From JALZCH01 sp036387135 (lineage in GTDB: Bacteria > Acidobacteriota > Blastocatellia > Pyrinomonadales > Pyrinomonadaceae): DNA of 64,000 nucleotides. Positions 17,601 through 25,140 of this stretch are shown in pieces; position 1 is the first letter of the stretch, and every line of letters starts with the position of its first letter. The notes under the pieces are model-generated. The model was not told the DNA's origin. It saw nothing but the letters and a program-made list of their open reading frames with translations, and made no database searches. The position numbers were made by a program, and so were the translations under genes. The stretch covers positions 29,207-93,206 of the forward strand of contig DASVUH010000049.1 in NCBI GenBank assembly GCA_036387135.1. The letters are read 5' to 3'.

Positions 17601-17680
17601 TTGCCAGATTCGGATTCGGCGGCGGCGGCAGCAATGCCGGAAATCGCCAGGTTCAGCTTCAACTCAGATTCAGCTTCTAA
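14657..17680 (+). CDS. TonB-dependent receptor, Oar-like, with N-terminal carboxypeptidase-regulatory-like domain
   Basis: 1007 residues from ATG 14657, where the signal peptide MRVLYAFILTLTFSSAAVFAQ begins; a longer upstream reading has no signal. Residues about 24-110 form a carboxypeptidase-regulatory-like Ig domain (IIAGQVVDSVGAIVPNANVT, FIFTGIPAGTYTIRV). The plug domain follows (FYIDGFSGGRLPPREAIREI, GRVEILTKPGADKFRGQ). A long outer-membrane barrel runs to the C-terminal VQLQLRFSF with terminal Phe. A Gly/Ala/Arg-rich low-complexity insert lies at about 881-945, just before the last strands. It probably imports or binds a TonB-dependent substrate, which is unknown. A strong hairpin follows at 17700-17760. 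Confidence 0.9.
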   Translation: MRVLYAFILTLTFSSAAVFAQGSGIIAGQVVDSVGAIVPNANVTVTNSGGFERTATSSESGQFIFTGIPAGTYTIRVATTNFAVYENTEVVVASGQRQELIITLTPAEIQAEVQITNENQVNTDPINNQSATVLKGADLEALPEDPDELAAALQALAGPGAGPNGGQFYIDGFSGGRLPPREAIREIRVNQNPFSSEFDRPGFGRVEILTKPGADKFRGQAFFNFNDESLNSRNPFARTRAPSQTRFYGGNLSGPIIKNKASFFLDVDRREFDDNAVINATILDQSLNPTLFTQSLVVPTRRFSISPRFDYAINERNTLIARYSFQRSRSENRGVNEFSLPSRAFNNQNTDQNLQLTETAILSPTAINETRFQYNRSRSEQQGDNSIPAVNVSGSFNGGGSSVGLSFNDEDRFELQNYTTLALNTHSLKFGARLRHVSLKDRSENNFAGTFTFAGVPGGLSSIEQYRQAILGNARPSQFTITAGDPLATIKQTDFGLFLNDDWRVSPKFTLSYGLRYEAQTNVSNNFNLAPRVGFAYSPGAGGARPPKTVFRGGFGIFYDRISENLSLQENRFNGQNQIQYFVTDSALLSQPIFSLNGVTNVPTAAQVAALVPGSSVVRRLAEDIRSPYTMQSALSVERQLPLRTTLSFTFLSTRTQDLLRTRNINAPVCPPTVVCPTGAAANALRPNPALGNIYQFESTGKFMQNQFLVNLNTRLNPNVQFFINYGLSKAKSDVDGGGGFAGFGGGGFGGASAGSSPFYSYDLSGEYGDAAQDVRHSVFVRGSFGLPWGIRANPFIVFRTASPFNIITGVDSNRDSLFTERPTFAQLSARCNQLGLTNSFCDISDAADPNAIIPRNYGRGANFFSANMNLTKTISFGGSRETAAANTPAQGQTATTGGGRGAAGIPGAAAGGGRRGGPGGGGGRGAQGGGGGGAFGQGGARNDKPYNLTLGVQISNIFNRTNFGSPINNLSSPRFGGYNTVARFGFGGGGSNAGNRQVQLQLRFSF

Positions 17681-17699
17681 AAGCCGTCTCGCAAACACT

Positions 17700-17760
17700 A
17701 TAAGTTAAAGCGCCTTTTACGTGCGACAAAGAAAGTCGCGTAAAAGGCGCTTTAACTTAT
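17700..17760 (+). terminator. 22-bp perfect hairpin after the TonB-receptor gene
   Basis: The left arm 17700-17721 is perfectly complementary to 17739-17760, and four more pairs form inside after a 2-nt bulge. The outer part (AAGTTAAAGCGCC) makes it very stable. It lies 20 nt after the receptor stop codon. A T-run is weak on either side, so it may stabilise the 3' end as well as terminate. Confidence 0.7.
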
Positions 17761-17909
17761 TGAAAAGCCAAAAGTATTTTGTCGGCAATCTGTTTTTGGG
17801 ATAAATTACAAAAAACCGGAAACAATGCTTTAGCGTTTGGCGTAACTTTAGTCGAGTGCCAAAGTTCGTTCGAGGTATTCTTTTTCACCCCAAAAGCTAA
17901 AGGAGATTT

Positions 17910-18659
17910 ATGAAGCAAGCAGTGTTAATTCTTTGCCTTGCGGCAACGACCGCTTTAACCATTAATGCCCAGCAGGACAAATCGAAAGCGCCGGAAGCGA
18001 CCGCCGCGACAAAAGTTGTAATGATAAAAGCGGATGCCGCTCCGCTCGATCTCGCCAAAGCCGCAATTGCGGCGCACGGCGGCGATAAATTTAAAGCGGC
18101 AAAAAGCATCATCCAGCGTGGCTCGGTCGAAGCAACAGCGCCCGGTTCGGCGCAGGCGGTCCCGGCGGCTTACGCGGTCGTCACCAAAGGCGATAGATTC
18201 CGTTTTGAAATCACTTCGCAGTTTTTCAACTTTTTGCAAATCTTCGACGGCGAACAGCTTTACAGTTCGATTGCCCGTTTCGATGTGCCGCCGCTTAATA
18301 AAATGGGATTCATTTTATTGACCAGAGCGGAAGAAAAGGGCTATACGGTTACCGCTCTGCCCGATAAAAAGAAGCGTCGCGGATTTCGCATTTCCTCGCC
18401 CGACGGCTATTCTTCGGATTACTACATTGATCCGGCGAACGGGCAAGTGTTGAGCTATGAAGCCAAATTTACGGTTGAGGGCAGAGAAATCACAACAGCG
18501 GTCGAAAACGATAAGTTTCGAGATGTCAGCGGAGTTTTGATACCTGAAAAATATTCGCAGCGTTTGCAGCTTGGAGCAAATACTTTTTACGCCAGCTTTA
18601 AAGCCAAAGAGATTCTGGTTAATTCCGAAATCGCGGACGACGTTTTTGTGATGAAGTAA
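17910..18659 (+). CDS. Exported protein, outer-membrane lipoprotein-sorting-like fold, function unknown
   Basis: 249 residues; ATG 17910 follows AAAGGAG. The signal peptide is about 1-20 (LILCLAATTALTINAQ). The mature text AIAAHGGDKFKAAKSIIQRGSV, then FEITSQFFNFLQIFDGEQLY, and the later SSDYYIDPANGQVLSYEAKFTVEGRE resemble small exported acidobacterial proteins with a LolA-like beta-sheet. No catalytic motif was found. It is bounded by hairpins at 17700-17760 and 18681-18713, so it is probably transcribed alone. The function is not assigned. Confidence 0.75.
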   Translation: MKQAVLILCLAATTALTINAQQDKSKAPEATAATKVVMIKADAAPLDLAKAAIAAHGGDKFKAAKSIIQRGSVEATAPGSAQAVPAAYAVVTKGDRFRFEITSQFFNFLQIFDGEQLYSSIARFDVPPLNKMGFILLTRAEEKGYTVTALPDKKKRRGFRISSPDGYSSDYYIDPANGQVLSYEAKFTVEGREITTAVENDKFRDVSGVLIPEKYSQRLQLGANTFYASFKAKEILVNSEIADDVFVMK

Positions 18660-18680
18660 AAACAGGGCGAATTAAAATAT

Positions 18681-18713
18681 AAAAAGGGAAGGCGCTAAAA
18701 GCCTTCCCTTTTT
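18681..18713 (+). terminator. Rho-independent terminator
   Basis: A 13-bp stem (AAAAAGGGAAGGC, 18681-18693, with GCCTTCCCTTTTT, 18701-18713) and a 7-nt loop, 21 nt after the stop codon at 18659. The T-rich side continues TTTTTATTT. Confidence 0.9.
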
Positions 18714-18722
18714 ATTTCTCAT

Positions 18723-18738
18723 TGTTCAAAATTGAACA
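18723..18738. promoter_or_regulatory. Short inverted repeat TGTTCA-N4-TGAACA
   Basis: Two perfect 6-nt arms around a 4-nt centre, in the 298-nt gap before the gene at 18958. The geometry would suit a dimeric repressor site, but it is 220 nt from the start codon and could be chance. Confidence 0.25.
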
Positions 18739-18957
18739 GAAAATTCATAGAAAGATATGCTGACATTATGACTTTATGGGCGTATATTCCTCGTGCTTTT
18801 TTACCTTTGTAAAATTTGTCTTTTCAGAATAACGAATAAATTTACTCTAAACGCAGAGTTATTAACCTAAAACTAAAAGTTGCTCTCCGGCAACTACGAA
18901 CAGCTAAACGGCAAAATCTATCCGGCTGTTTAGTAAATTGCACTGCATCCGAAAAAG

Positions 18958-21714
18958 ATGAATCGAAGAAACTCTATATTGCTGCTGGTCACAGCTCTCT
19001 GGCTAGGAATCTCATTTATAATCCCTCTAGCAAAATCCATTGCCATAAACATATTTCTCGCTCAAACAGCAACCAATGTCGCATCGGCTGCAAACGGCGG
19101 CACGGCTTCCGCTTCATCGGAATTATCATCTCCCAGTGTTGCTATTGACGGCGTAAAAAACTGGGCAACAACAGGTGCTTGGAAAGATGCTACGCCTGAC
19201 AGTTATCCAGATTGGCTGCAAGTAGTTTTCAGCGGCAGCAAGACAATCAACGAGATTGATGTCTTTGCCGTAACAGATGATTTCACTAATCCGGCTGACC
19301 CAACGGAAAGTACGACTTTCAGCCTTTATGGAATTACAAATTTCGACGTTCAATACTGGACGGGTTCAGCTTGGCAGACAGTTCCGAACGGCAGTATTAC
19401 AAACAACAATAAAGCAATTACAAAAATTACCTTTACGGCAATCACGACAACAAAGATCAGAGTTGTAGTCAATGCAGCGCAAGCTGGTTACAGCAGGATT
19501 GTGGAACTTGAGGCTTGGAGCGGTGGGGCGTCCACTGATATTCCGCCATCGCCGTCAAACGATGATACTTTGACTGGGAGTATTGATTACCTCAATTCAA
19601 GTCCAGCCGGTATTTTATATAACTTTAATGAATTGAATTTTGGCTCTTATTGGAACTTTATTTCATTTCGATATGCTAAGTTTTCGACTACATTTGCCCG
19701 TCAGTTTTATATAGGTAACCTCGTAGGTAATGGCTTTATTCATCCACGTTTCATTCAAACAACACCGGACAACCTTGGTGACGTTATTGTTGAGTTTTCC
19801 GAACCTGTAAGAAATTTATCCTTTAGCGCAGTAGGAGTTAACGGCGGTACTTTCAAAGTAAATATTTATCATAATAATACGGTTACCCAGCGTGTTATTG
19901 ATGCTCGTTGCGGAATGTATGTTATCTGTTATACGGATTTGAGGGATTTCAATAATGTAACGGCAATTGTAATTCACTCGATAAACGACCCGGCAGGTCT
20001 TGGTTTTGATGATTTCAATTTCGATATTGGAAGTCCAACTCCGACTCCAACGCCAACACCTAATCAAAATCCTATCGGTGCTCTTGAAAGAATTGATTCG
20101 GAAACCGATATTGCTCACGGTTGGGCGCGCGACCCTGATTCGACTTCGGCGATTCGAGTTGATTTTTATGTTGACGCTCTAAATTGCCCGAACGGTCCGA
20201 ATTCTTGCTCTGCATATGCCGGAAATGCGCTAGCAAATACTCCACATTCTATACAAGGAAACAGAGGTTTTCAGTTTAGCATCCCCGCTAGATTTAGAGA
20301 CGGACAGACGCATACGCTTTATGCTCATGCAGTTGACACTAACGGCTCGAATACAACCCATCTTTCAGGTTCGCCAATAAGTTTTAGGATAACTCCAAAA
20401 GTAAAATCAATTGTTCTTGAATCAAAATTTAATTGTGCTAGTTTTGAGGTTTTAACTCCCGGTTGTTTATATTTTAATCCCGGCAACGGTAACAGCGGAA
20501 CGGATGTCGGTTTACGCATTTTCCCTGAAAAACTAAATCCTTCCGATGGGGATATAAACCGAAAAACCGTAACAGTCAAAGCTACCGTCGGGGTCGCAAA
20601 TACCTGGGTGTATTTTAGGAATTTTGATGTTGATGACCCATCTTACAATGTTGCGCCTGTTGACGACGATTCAGGCACAAACATTGATAAGCCGGATAAT
20701 CGAGGCTCAATTGGGGGCTTGAAAGAGGGCTTATTGATTTGCTCGCAGAATTCTGCTTTGGGCACTTGCCAAGCTAAAACGGATGCAAACGGCATTGCCA
20801 CTGTTGATTTTAGAGTAACAATGCAGCCGGGAGATAATTTCGAAATAGCGGCAAGCACAGACGAACAATATTTAAGAGGCATTAGGGTTTCTGCCACTGA
20901 TTTGCGTGATAGTGCCGGTCAGTTAATTCCAATTAGCGAATCCGTATCAGCAAACGCTAAACGAAGTCACATGTTAACTGTTTGGCGATTCGTTCATATT
21001 GAAGTTGATTCAATGGGAACAGTCCAAAACAACCATTTCAGTCGCCTGATAGGTGATACTGTAACTGTCGGCAGCACATCGGTGACGGTTCCCTACTATA
21101 ATATTACAAAGGGCATACAGCCGAATAGATTCGAGAGCGGTAAAATGGTTGTTGGAAGCGATATTTTAGAGATTGATAGCAATACGGCTATTGATTTCAC
21201 ACTTCGCAGCGCGGGTGCTCCTGTAAGTCTTTTTTACGGTCAGACTTTCGTTGCATTTGATGACGACAATTACAACAATGTTCATGTCCCCGGAACATTT
21301 GCCGATAATGGCGAAGACATCGGGGAGTTGGAAGAAACATTCAGTAAAATGCGCGAAAGCGATTTGGAGAGCAGGAATTCCTTTGTAAAAGCATACATAC
21401 GTCCAGAATATTCATGGGCGGCAAGCCGGAATTACAATCAAAGCAACGTACCCTTTGTCCTTAACGTTCAGAATGGAAATGAATTAGATCAAATAAATCC
21501 ATACAGAGGGTCTAGATATGATGAAGATGATGAGTTTTGGGTAGCGTATCTACAACTTTCGTATCAAGGTGATGTTCAAGAGGATAACGATCCTTTTTAT
21601 ACTGAGGATGAAACAGGAGGTGTGTCATGTTGCGGATATACTGACAACGATCCGCCCCCGCCGCCCCGCCGGGTCTTGATCCGCTTTTCCCGCCAGGACA
21701 TGTCGGATCGCTAA
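18958..21714 (+). CDS. Secreted multidomain protein, N-terminal part of a frameshifted gene
   Basis: 918 residues before the frame is lost. A signal-like segment is at 7-36. A discoidin/F5-8 type C-like domain spans about 38-198 (SSPSVAIDGVKN, IRVVVNAAQAGYSRIVELEAW). A Pro/Thr linker (SPTPTPTPTP) at about 360 leads to an Ig-like domain (ALERIDSETDIAHGWARDP, FYVDAL, LYAHAVDTNGSN). The remaining 450 residues are unassigned. The frame breaks in a C-rich tract near 21650-21670. Reading the other frame across that tract gives GLDPLFPPGHVGSLIYMETC and on into the metalloprotease-like segment at 21720-21968. One missing base there, real or an assembly error, explains the split. Confidence 0.8.
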   Translation: MNRRNSILLLVTALWLGISFIIPLAKSIAINIFLAQTATNVASAANGGTASASSELSSPSVAIDGVKNWATTGAWKDATPDSYPDWLQVVFSGSKTINEIDVFAVTDDFTNPADPTESTTFSLYGITNFDVQYWTGSAWQTVPNGSITNNNKAITKITFTAITTTKIRVVVNAAQAGYSRIVELEAWSGGASTDIPPSPSNDDTLTGSIDYLNSSPAGILYNFNELNFGSYWNFISFRYAKFSTTFARQFYIGNLVGNGFIHPRFIQTTPDNLGDVIVEFSEPVRNLSFSAVGVNGGTFKVNIYHNNTVTQRVIDARCGMYVICYTDLRDFNNVTAIVIHSINDPAGLGFDDFNFDIGSPTPTPTPTPNQNPIGALERIDSETDIAHGWARDPDSTSAIRVDFYVDALNCPNGPNSCSAYAGNALANTPHSIQGNRGFQFSIPARFRDGQTHTLYAHAVDTNGSNTTHLSGSPISFRITPKVKSIVLESKFNCASFEVLTPGCLYFNPGNGNSGTDVGLRIFPEKLNPSDGDINRKTVTVKATVGVANTWVYFRNFDVDDPSYNVAPVDDDSGTNIDKPDNRGSIGGLKEGLLICSQNSALGTCQAKTDANGIATVDFRVTMQPGDNFEIAASTDEQYLRGIRVSATDLRDSAGQLIPISESVSANAKRSHMLTVWRFVHIEVDSMGTVQNNHFSRLIGDTVTVGSTSVTVPYYNITKGIQPNRFESGKMVVGSDILEIDSNTAIDFTLRSAGAPVSLFYGQTFVAFDDDNYNNVHVPGTFADNGEDIGELEETFSKMRESDLESRNSFVKAYIRPEYSWAASRNYNQSNVPFVLNVQNGNELDQINPYRGSRYDEDDEFWVAYLQLSYQGDVQEDNDPFYTEDETGGVSCCGYTDNDPPPPPRRVLIRFSRQDMSDR

Positions 21715-21719
21715 TATAT

Positions 21720-21968
21720 ATGGAAACTTGTAGAGATGTAGATAGAGTATTTGATGATGGTTCCCCAAGACCAACTCCAAACATTTTCTGTGTAGAAGTA
21801 CCGGTTCACGAATTAGGACATCAATTTGGTTTAAAGGGAGATAATGAAGATGGTTCTGGTCCGAATTATTTCGGAGTCATGGGATACAGCGGCAACAGTT
21901 ACTCTTTTGTCGAGCGTCATATAAACTTAATGCGACTTAGAGTTAAAAGTCCCGGCGAGGATTACTAG
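21720..21968 (+). CDS. C-terminal metalloprotease-like segment of the frameshifted gene
   Basis: 82 residues from the ATG, but this is very likely the end of the protein encoded at 18958 rather than an independent gene: there is no ribosome-binding site, and the same frame reads on upstream to about 21645. It carries HELGHQFGLKGD, an HExxH zinc-protease motif followed by the xxG expected of metzincins. The third ligand would be an Asp one position later than usual. MGYSG further on could serve as a Met-turn. If joined, the whole protein would be about 1003 residues, a secreted adhesive or carbohydrate-associated zinc protease. Confidence 0.65.
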   Translation: METCRDVDRVFDDGSPRPTPNIFCVEVPVHELGHQFGLKGDNEDGSGPNYFGVMGYSGNSYSFVERHINLMRLRVKSPGEDY

Positions 21969-21979
21969 AGAGGAGAATT

Positions 21980-22786
21980 ATGAAAAAAAATCTGTCTATT
22001 TTTTCGGCGGTATTAACAATCTTATTTTTGGTAATAAGTTTTGTTGTTTTTGGGCAGCAAAACAGTCAAAACAACACGCGCCCATTTTCGGATTTAACTT
22101 TTATTGTAACTCCAGAACGCGATACGTTTCTGCCGATGGAACCGATTGTTTTGAATCTGAGTTTAAGAAACAATACTAATTCTCCCGTTCTCGGACATAC
22201 AAATATTGATTTCAATTCCAGTTATGTTGATTTGTACGTTTCTGACAAGCAAGGAAATAGAATTGAAATTGGAAGTCTTCCTACTAGGAGGGCGAGCAGA
22301 GAACCTCAGAAGGATAAGTTAATTCCACCCAATCAAAAAATAGAAGTGACAGATGTTTTCTACACTTTGCATCGTTATTTTCCTGAAACCGGAACATATA
22401 CATTTGAAATGGAATTGCGCGGCACAAAAAGCGAACAAAAAGTGAAGGCGGCTCCTTTCAGCATTGATATTGTTGAACCGACCGGACGCGACCGCGCCGC
22501 TTATAATTTTCTGAAAACAAAAAAAGTGCCGATGTTTTTCTTTGCTGGGGACAGTACCATCGATGTGGAAATGTTCAAGCATTACGAAAACATTGCAAAT
22601 CAATTCGGCGATACCAATTATGGTGATTATGCAACTTGGGTTGTTGCTAATTCATATCACTTTCGTCGCGACAAAGTGAAGGCAAAACAAATGTTAAAGC
22701 GATTACAATCAAGACCGCACTTCGTTTTTAAAGAAAAAGTTAAAGAGCTGTTGGAAGAATTGGAAGAAGAAGAAAATCAGCCTTAA
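21980..22786 (+). CDS. Exported protein of unknown function
   Basis: 268 residues; ATG 21980 follows GAGAGGAG, a strong ribosome-binding site, 11 nt after the upstream stop. The signal peptide is about 1-26 (ILFLVISFVVFG). The first half is beta-rich and resembles an Ig-like domain (TFIVTPERDTFLPMEPIVLNLSLRN, TGTYTFEMELRG). The second half is helical and resembles a short TPR-like region (YGDYATWVVANSYHFRRDKV, KAKQMLKRLQ), ending in an acidic Glu-rich tail. It is probably co-transcribed with the frameshifted metalloprotease gene. It could be a partner or inhibitor of that enzyme, which is a guess from position. Confidence 0.7.
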   Translation: MKKNLSIFSAVLTILFLVISFVVFGQQNSQNNTRPFSDLTFIVTPERDTFLPMEPIVLNLSLRNNTNSPVLGHTNIDFNSSYVDLYVSDKQGNRIEIGSLPTRRASREPQKDKLIPPNQKIEVTDVFYTLHRYFPETGTYTFEMELRGTKSEQKVKAAPFSIDIVEPTGRDRAAYNFLKTKKVPMFFFAGDSTIDVEMFKHYENIANQFGDTNYGDYATWVVANSYHFRRDKVKAKQMLKRLQSRPHFVFKEKVKELLEELEEEENQP

Positions 22787-22809
22787 CGATAATAAATTAT
22801 CAAACTTAA

Positions 22810-22850
22810 ATAAAGAAGACACTCAGCATAAAAGCGAGTGTCTTCTTTAT
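22810..22850. terminator. Bidirectional terminator between convergent genes
   Basis: A 15-bp perfect stem (22810-22824 with 22836-22850) bounded by AAATA and TATTTT. It serves both the plus-strand gene ending at 22786 and frr, which ends at 22875 on the minus strand. Confidence 0.9.
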
Positions 22851-22874
22851 TTTCGCAGTTTTGCGAATGGTCGC

Positions 22875-23432
22875 TCAAACGTGCATTATTTCCGTTTCTT
22901 TGTGTTTCATCAGCTCGTCAATTTTGGCGATGTAGCTGTTTGTCAATTTTTGCACCTGATCCAAACCGTCGCGCTCGTTGTCTTCGGAAATCTGCTTGTC
23001 TTTGAGCATTTTCTTGAGTTTCTCGTTTGCATCGCGGCGAACGTTGCGAACGGCGGTGCGGTGGTCTTCCGCAAATTCGTGAACCTGTTTCGCCATTTGT
23101 TTGCGGCGTTCTTCGGTCAGCGGCGGAATCGGCACGCGGACGGTTTTGCCGTCGCTTGAGGGATTCAACCCCAAATCCGAATTGCGAATCGCTTTTTCAA
23201 TCGCGCCCGTCTGACTCGCATCCCAGGGCTGAACCATTAACAACTGCGGTTCGGGAACCGAAATCGAAGCCATTTGACTGAGCGGTGTCGGCGTTCCGTA
23301 ATAATCAACCTGAACACCGTCCAAGATTCCGACCGTCGCGCGCCCCGTGCGGATGTTCGCCAGTTTGCGTTTAAAATCCTCGACCGCTCCTTCCATTCGC
23401 GGTTTTGTTTCTTTGATTACGTTTTCAATCAT
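22875..23432 (-). CDS. frr: Ribosome recycling factor
   Basis: 185 residues, the standard length. Family landmarks are all present: RMEGAVEDFKRKLANIRTGRA, LMVQPWDASQTGAIEKAI, NSDLGLNPSSDGKTVRVPIPPLTEERR, and the C-terminal DELMKHKETEIM. The protein splits post-termination ribosomes together with EF-G. It follows pyrH after 54 nt, the usual bacterial order. A 14-bp inverted repeat sits in that gap. Confidence 0.98.
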   Translation of the reverse strand: MIENVIKETKPRMEGAVEDFKRKLANIRTGRATVGILDGVQVDYYGTPTPLSQMASISVPEPQLLMVQPWDASQTGAIEKAIRNSDLGLNPSSDGKTVRVPIPPLTEERRKQMAKQVHEFAEDHRTAVRNVRRDANEKLKKMLKDKQISEDNERDGLDQVQKLTNSYIAKIDELMKHKETEIMHV

Positions 23433-23450
23433 AAATTTAATCGGTAATTA

Positions 23451-23490
23451 ATAGCTGATAATTACGTTTTCCTTGTTAATTATCAGCTAT
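23451..23490 (-). repeat. 14-bp inverted repeat between pyrH and frr
   Basis: ATAGCTGATAATTA (23451-23464) pairs perfectly with TAATTATCAGCTAT (23477-23490), with a 12-nt loop. The outer arm overlaps the pyrH stop codon. It has no T-run and looks like another member of the intergenic self-complementary repeats of this genome. Confidence 0.75.
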
Positions 23491-24233
23491 CCGTTTACTA
23501 AGGTTCCAATTTGTAAATCGCCGTTGACGGCGCGAATTATATTACCCGATTCTTTCATATTAAACACCAGAATCGGCAGCTTGTTTTCGCGGCAAAGCGA
23601 AATCGCCGAAGTGTCCATTACGTTTAACTGCTTTTCGATGACTTCCTGATAGCTGACCGTTTCGTAGCGCGTCGCGGTTTCGTCTTTCATCGGATCGGCG
23701 GAATAAATTCCGTCAACTTTCGTCGCTTTCATCAACACTTCGGCGCGGATTTCGAGCGCGCGCAGAGCGGCTGCCGAATCGGTCGTAAAATACGGATTTC
23801 CGGTTCCGGCGGCGAAAATCACAACGCGCTTTTTTTCAAGATGCCGGATCGCGCGGCGGCGAATAAACGGTTCGGCGAGCTGCGGAATATCAATCGCCGA
23901 CATCACGCGCGTGAAAATTCCGACTTTTTCGCAGGCGTCCTGCAACACGACCGCATTCATTACGGTGGCGAGCATACCGATATAATCGGCGCTCGAACGA
24001 TCCATATTTCCGGCGGATTTTGAAACGCCGCGAAAGATATTGCCGCCGCCGACGACAATCGCCGTTTCGACGCCCAAATCGTAAATCGCTCTGACTTGTT
24101 GGGCGACCGAGCGCGCGACTTCCGTGTCAATGCCGTAATTTTGCCCGCCCATCAGAGCTTCGCCCGACAGTTTCAGTAAAATTCGATTGTAAGCCGGTTT
24201 TGCGGCTTCCATTCGCGCTGCCTCTTGAACCAT
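23487..24233 (-). CDS. pyrH: UMP kinase
   Basis: 248 residues. The amino-acid-kinase fold is clear: ILLKLSGEALMG (phosphate loop), VVGGGNIFRG, the MDRSSADYIGMLATVMNA block, FAAGTGNPYFTTDSAAALRA and KVDGIYSADP. It phosphorylates UMP to UDP in pyrimidine nucleotide synthesis. The start could be M1 or the internal M8; AYNRILLKLSG must be kept in either case. It is preceded by tsf and followed by frr on the same strand. The terminator-like hairpin at 24264-24290 suggests it has its own promoter. Confidence 0.97.
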   Translation of the reverse strand: MVQEAARMEAAKPAYNRILLKLSGEALMGGQNYGIDTEVARSVAQQVRAIYDLGVETAIVVGGGNIFRGVSKSAGNMDRSSADYIGMLATVMNAVVLQDACEKVGIFTRVMSAIDIPQLAEPFIRRRAIRHLEKKRVVIFAAGTGNPYFTTDSAAALRALEIRAEVLMKATKVDGIYSADPMKDETATRYETVSYQEVIEKQLNVMDTSAISLCRENKLPILVFNMKESGNIIRAVNGDLQIGTLVNG

Positions 24234-24263
24234 AAAAAATTTGCCCTGCTGATATTAAAACAC

Positions 24264-24290
24264 AAAAAAGGCGGAGACAATTTCTCCGCC
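24264..24290 (-). terminator. Rho-independent terminator of tsf
   Basis: On the minus strand, GGCGGAGA-5 nt-TCTCCGCC is followed by TTTTTT. The stem is 8 bp and GC-rich, 17 nt after the tsf stop. Some read-through to pyrH is likely. Confidence 0.88.
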
Positions 24291-24306
24291 AGAATAATTT
24301 GAAATG

Positions 24307-24978
24307 TTATTGATTTCCGCCCGCCAGCGATGCAACTTCGGCTGCGAAATCATCAGCTTTTTTCTCCAAGCCTTCGCCCATTTTGTAGCGCGTAAAACGG
24401 CGAACCGTGATGTTTTCTTTAATCGAGCCGACTTTTTCCGCGACCAATTCGCCGACGGTTTTCGACGGGTCTTTGACGAACGGCTGTTCGAGCAGCACGT
24501 TTTCCTCGTAATATTTATTCAAACGACCTTCGACGATTTTACTGATTACGTCAGCCGGTTTGTTAGCGTTTTTCGGATCGTTTTTAAGCTGCTCGCCCGT
24601 AATCTCGCGCTCTTTATCGAGAATATCCTGCGGCACTTCTTCCCGCCGAACATAAGTCGGAGTCGCAGCCGCAATGTGCATTGCAATGTCTTTGACAAGC
24701 TGTGTAAAATCCTCGCCGCGAGCGACGAAATCCGATTCGCAGTTGACTTCGACGAGAACGCCGACTTTGCCGCCCATGTGAATGTACGAACCGACAACGC
24801 CTTCCGCCGTTACGCGACCGGCTTTTTTACCGGCTGTCGCCATTCCTTTTTTGCGAAGAATCTCAATCGCCTGGTCTTCGCTGCCGTTTGCTTCGACCAG
24901 CGCGGCTTTAACGTCGGTCATTCCGGCACCTGTTTTCTCGCGCAGCGCTTTAATTGCCGCCATTGTAATTTCTGCCAT
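24307..24978 (-). CDS. tsf: Elongation factor Ts
   Basis: 223 residues, the short form seen in many bacteria, compared with about 280-295 in Proteobacteria. The N-terminal UBA-like domain is clear (MAAIKALREKTGAGMTDVKAAL, then EILRKKG). TDF-type contact residues with EF-Tu appear in VNCESDFVARGEDF. The C-terminal part (LLEQPFVKDPSKTVGELVAEK, VRRFTRYKMGEGL) is complete. It recycles EF-Tu-GDP. It lies downstream of rpsB as usual, but a terminator-like hairpin and a good promoter separate them. Confidence 0.98.
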   Translation of the reverse strand: MAEITMAAIKALREKTGAGMTDVKAALVEANGSEDQAIEILRKKGMATAGKKAGRVTAEGVVGSYIHMGGKVGVLVEVNCESDFVARGEDFTQLVKDIAMHIAAATPTYVRREEVPQDILDKEREITGEQLKNDPKNANKPADVISKIVEGRLNKYYEENVLLEQPFVKDPSKTVGELVAEKVGSIKENITVRRFTRYKMGEGLEKKADDFAAEVASLAGGNQ

Positions 24979-25016
24979 TTATAATATCTCCCTTATTGAT
25001 AACAAAATAAAACGAT

Positions 25017-25045
25017 ATTCTAACAAATTAACATTGATTTGTCAG
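25017..25045 (-). promoter_or_regulatory. Sigma-70 type promoter for tsf
   Basis: On the minus strand, CTGACA (25045-25040), a 17-nt spacer and TAGAAT (25022-25017) lead into a leader of about 30 nt before the tsf ATG. Five of six bases match consensus in each box. Confidence 0.65.
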
Positions 25046-25075
25046 AGTAATAACGAAACGGCGACACGCGCCGGG

Positions 25076-25114
25076 ACAAGAAAAAGCAGCCCCGAAACGA
25101 AAGTTGAGGACTGC
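25076..25114 (-). terminator. Terminator-like hairpin after rpsB
   Basis: On the minus strand, GCAGTCC, a 14-nt loop and GGGGCTGC form 7-8 pairs with one G-U, followed by TTTTTC. It lies 27 nt after the rpsB stop. Confidence 0.7.
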
Positions 25115-25140
25115 GTTTTCAAACTGAGTTTTCAAATTCT

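Noticed and set aside
24304..24984. A 226-residue plus-strand frame covering tsf.
   Set aside because: It is exactly antisense to an unmistakable EF-Ts gene.
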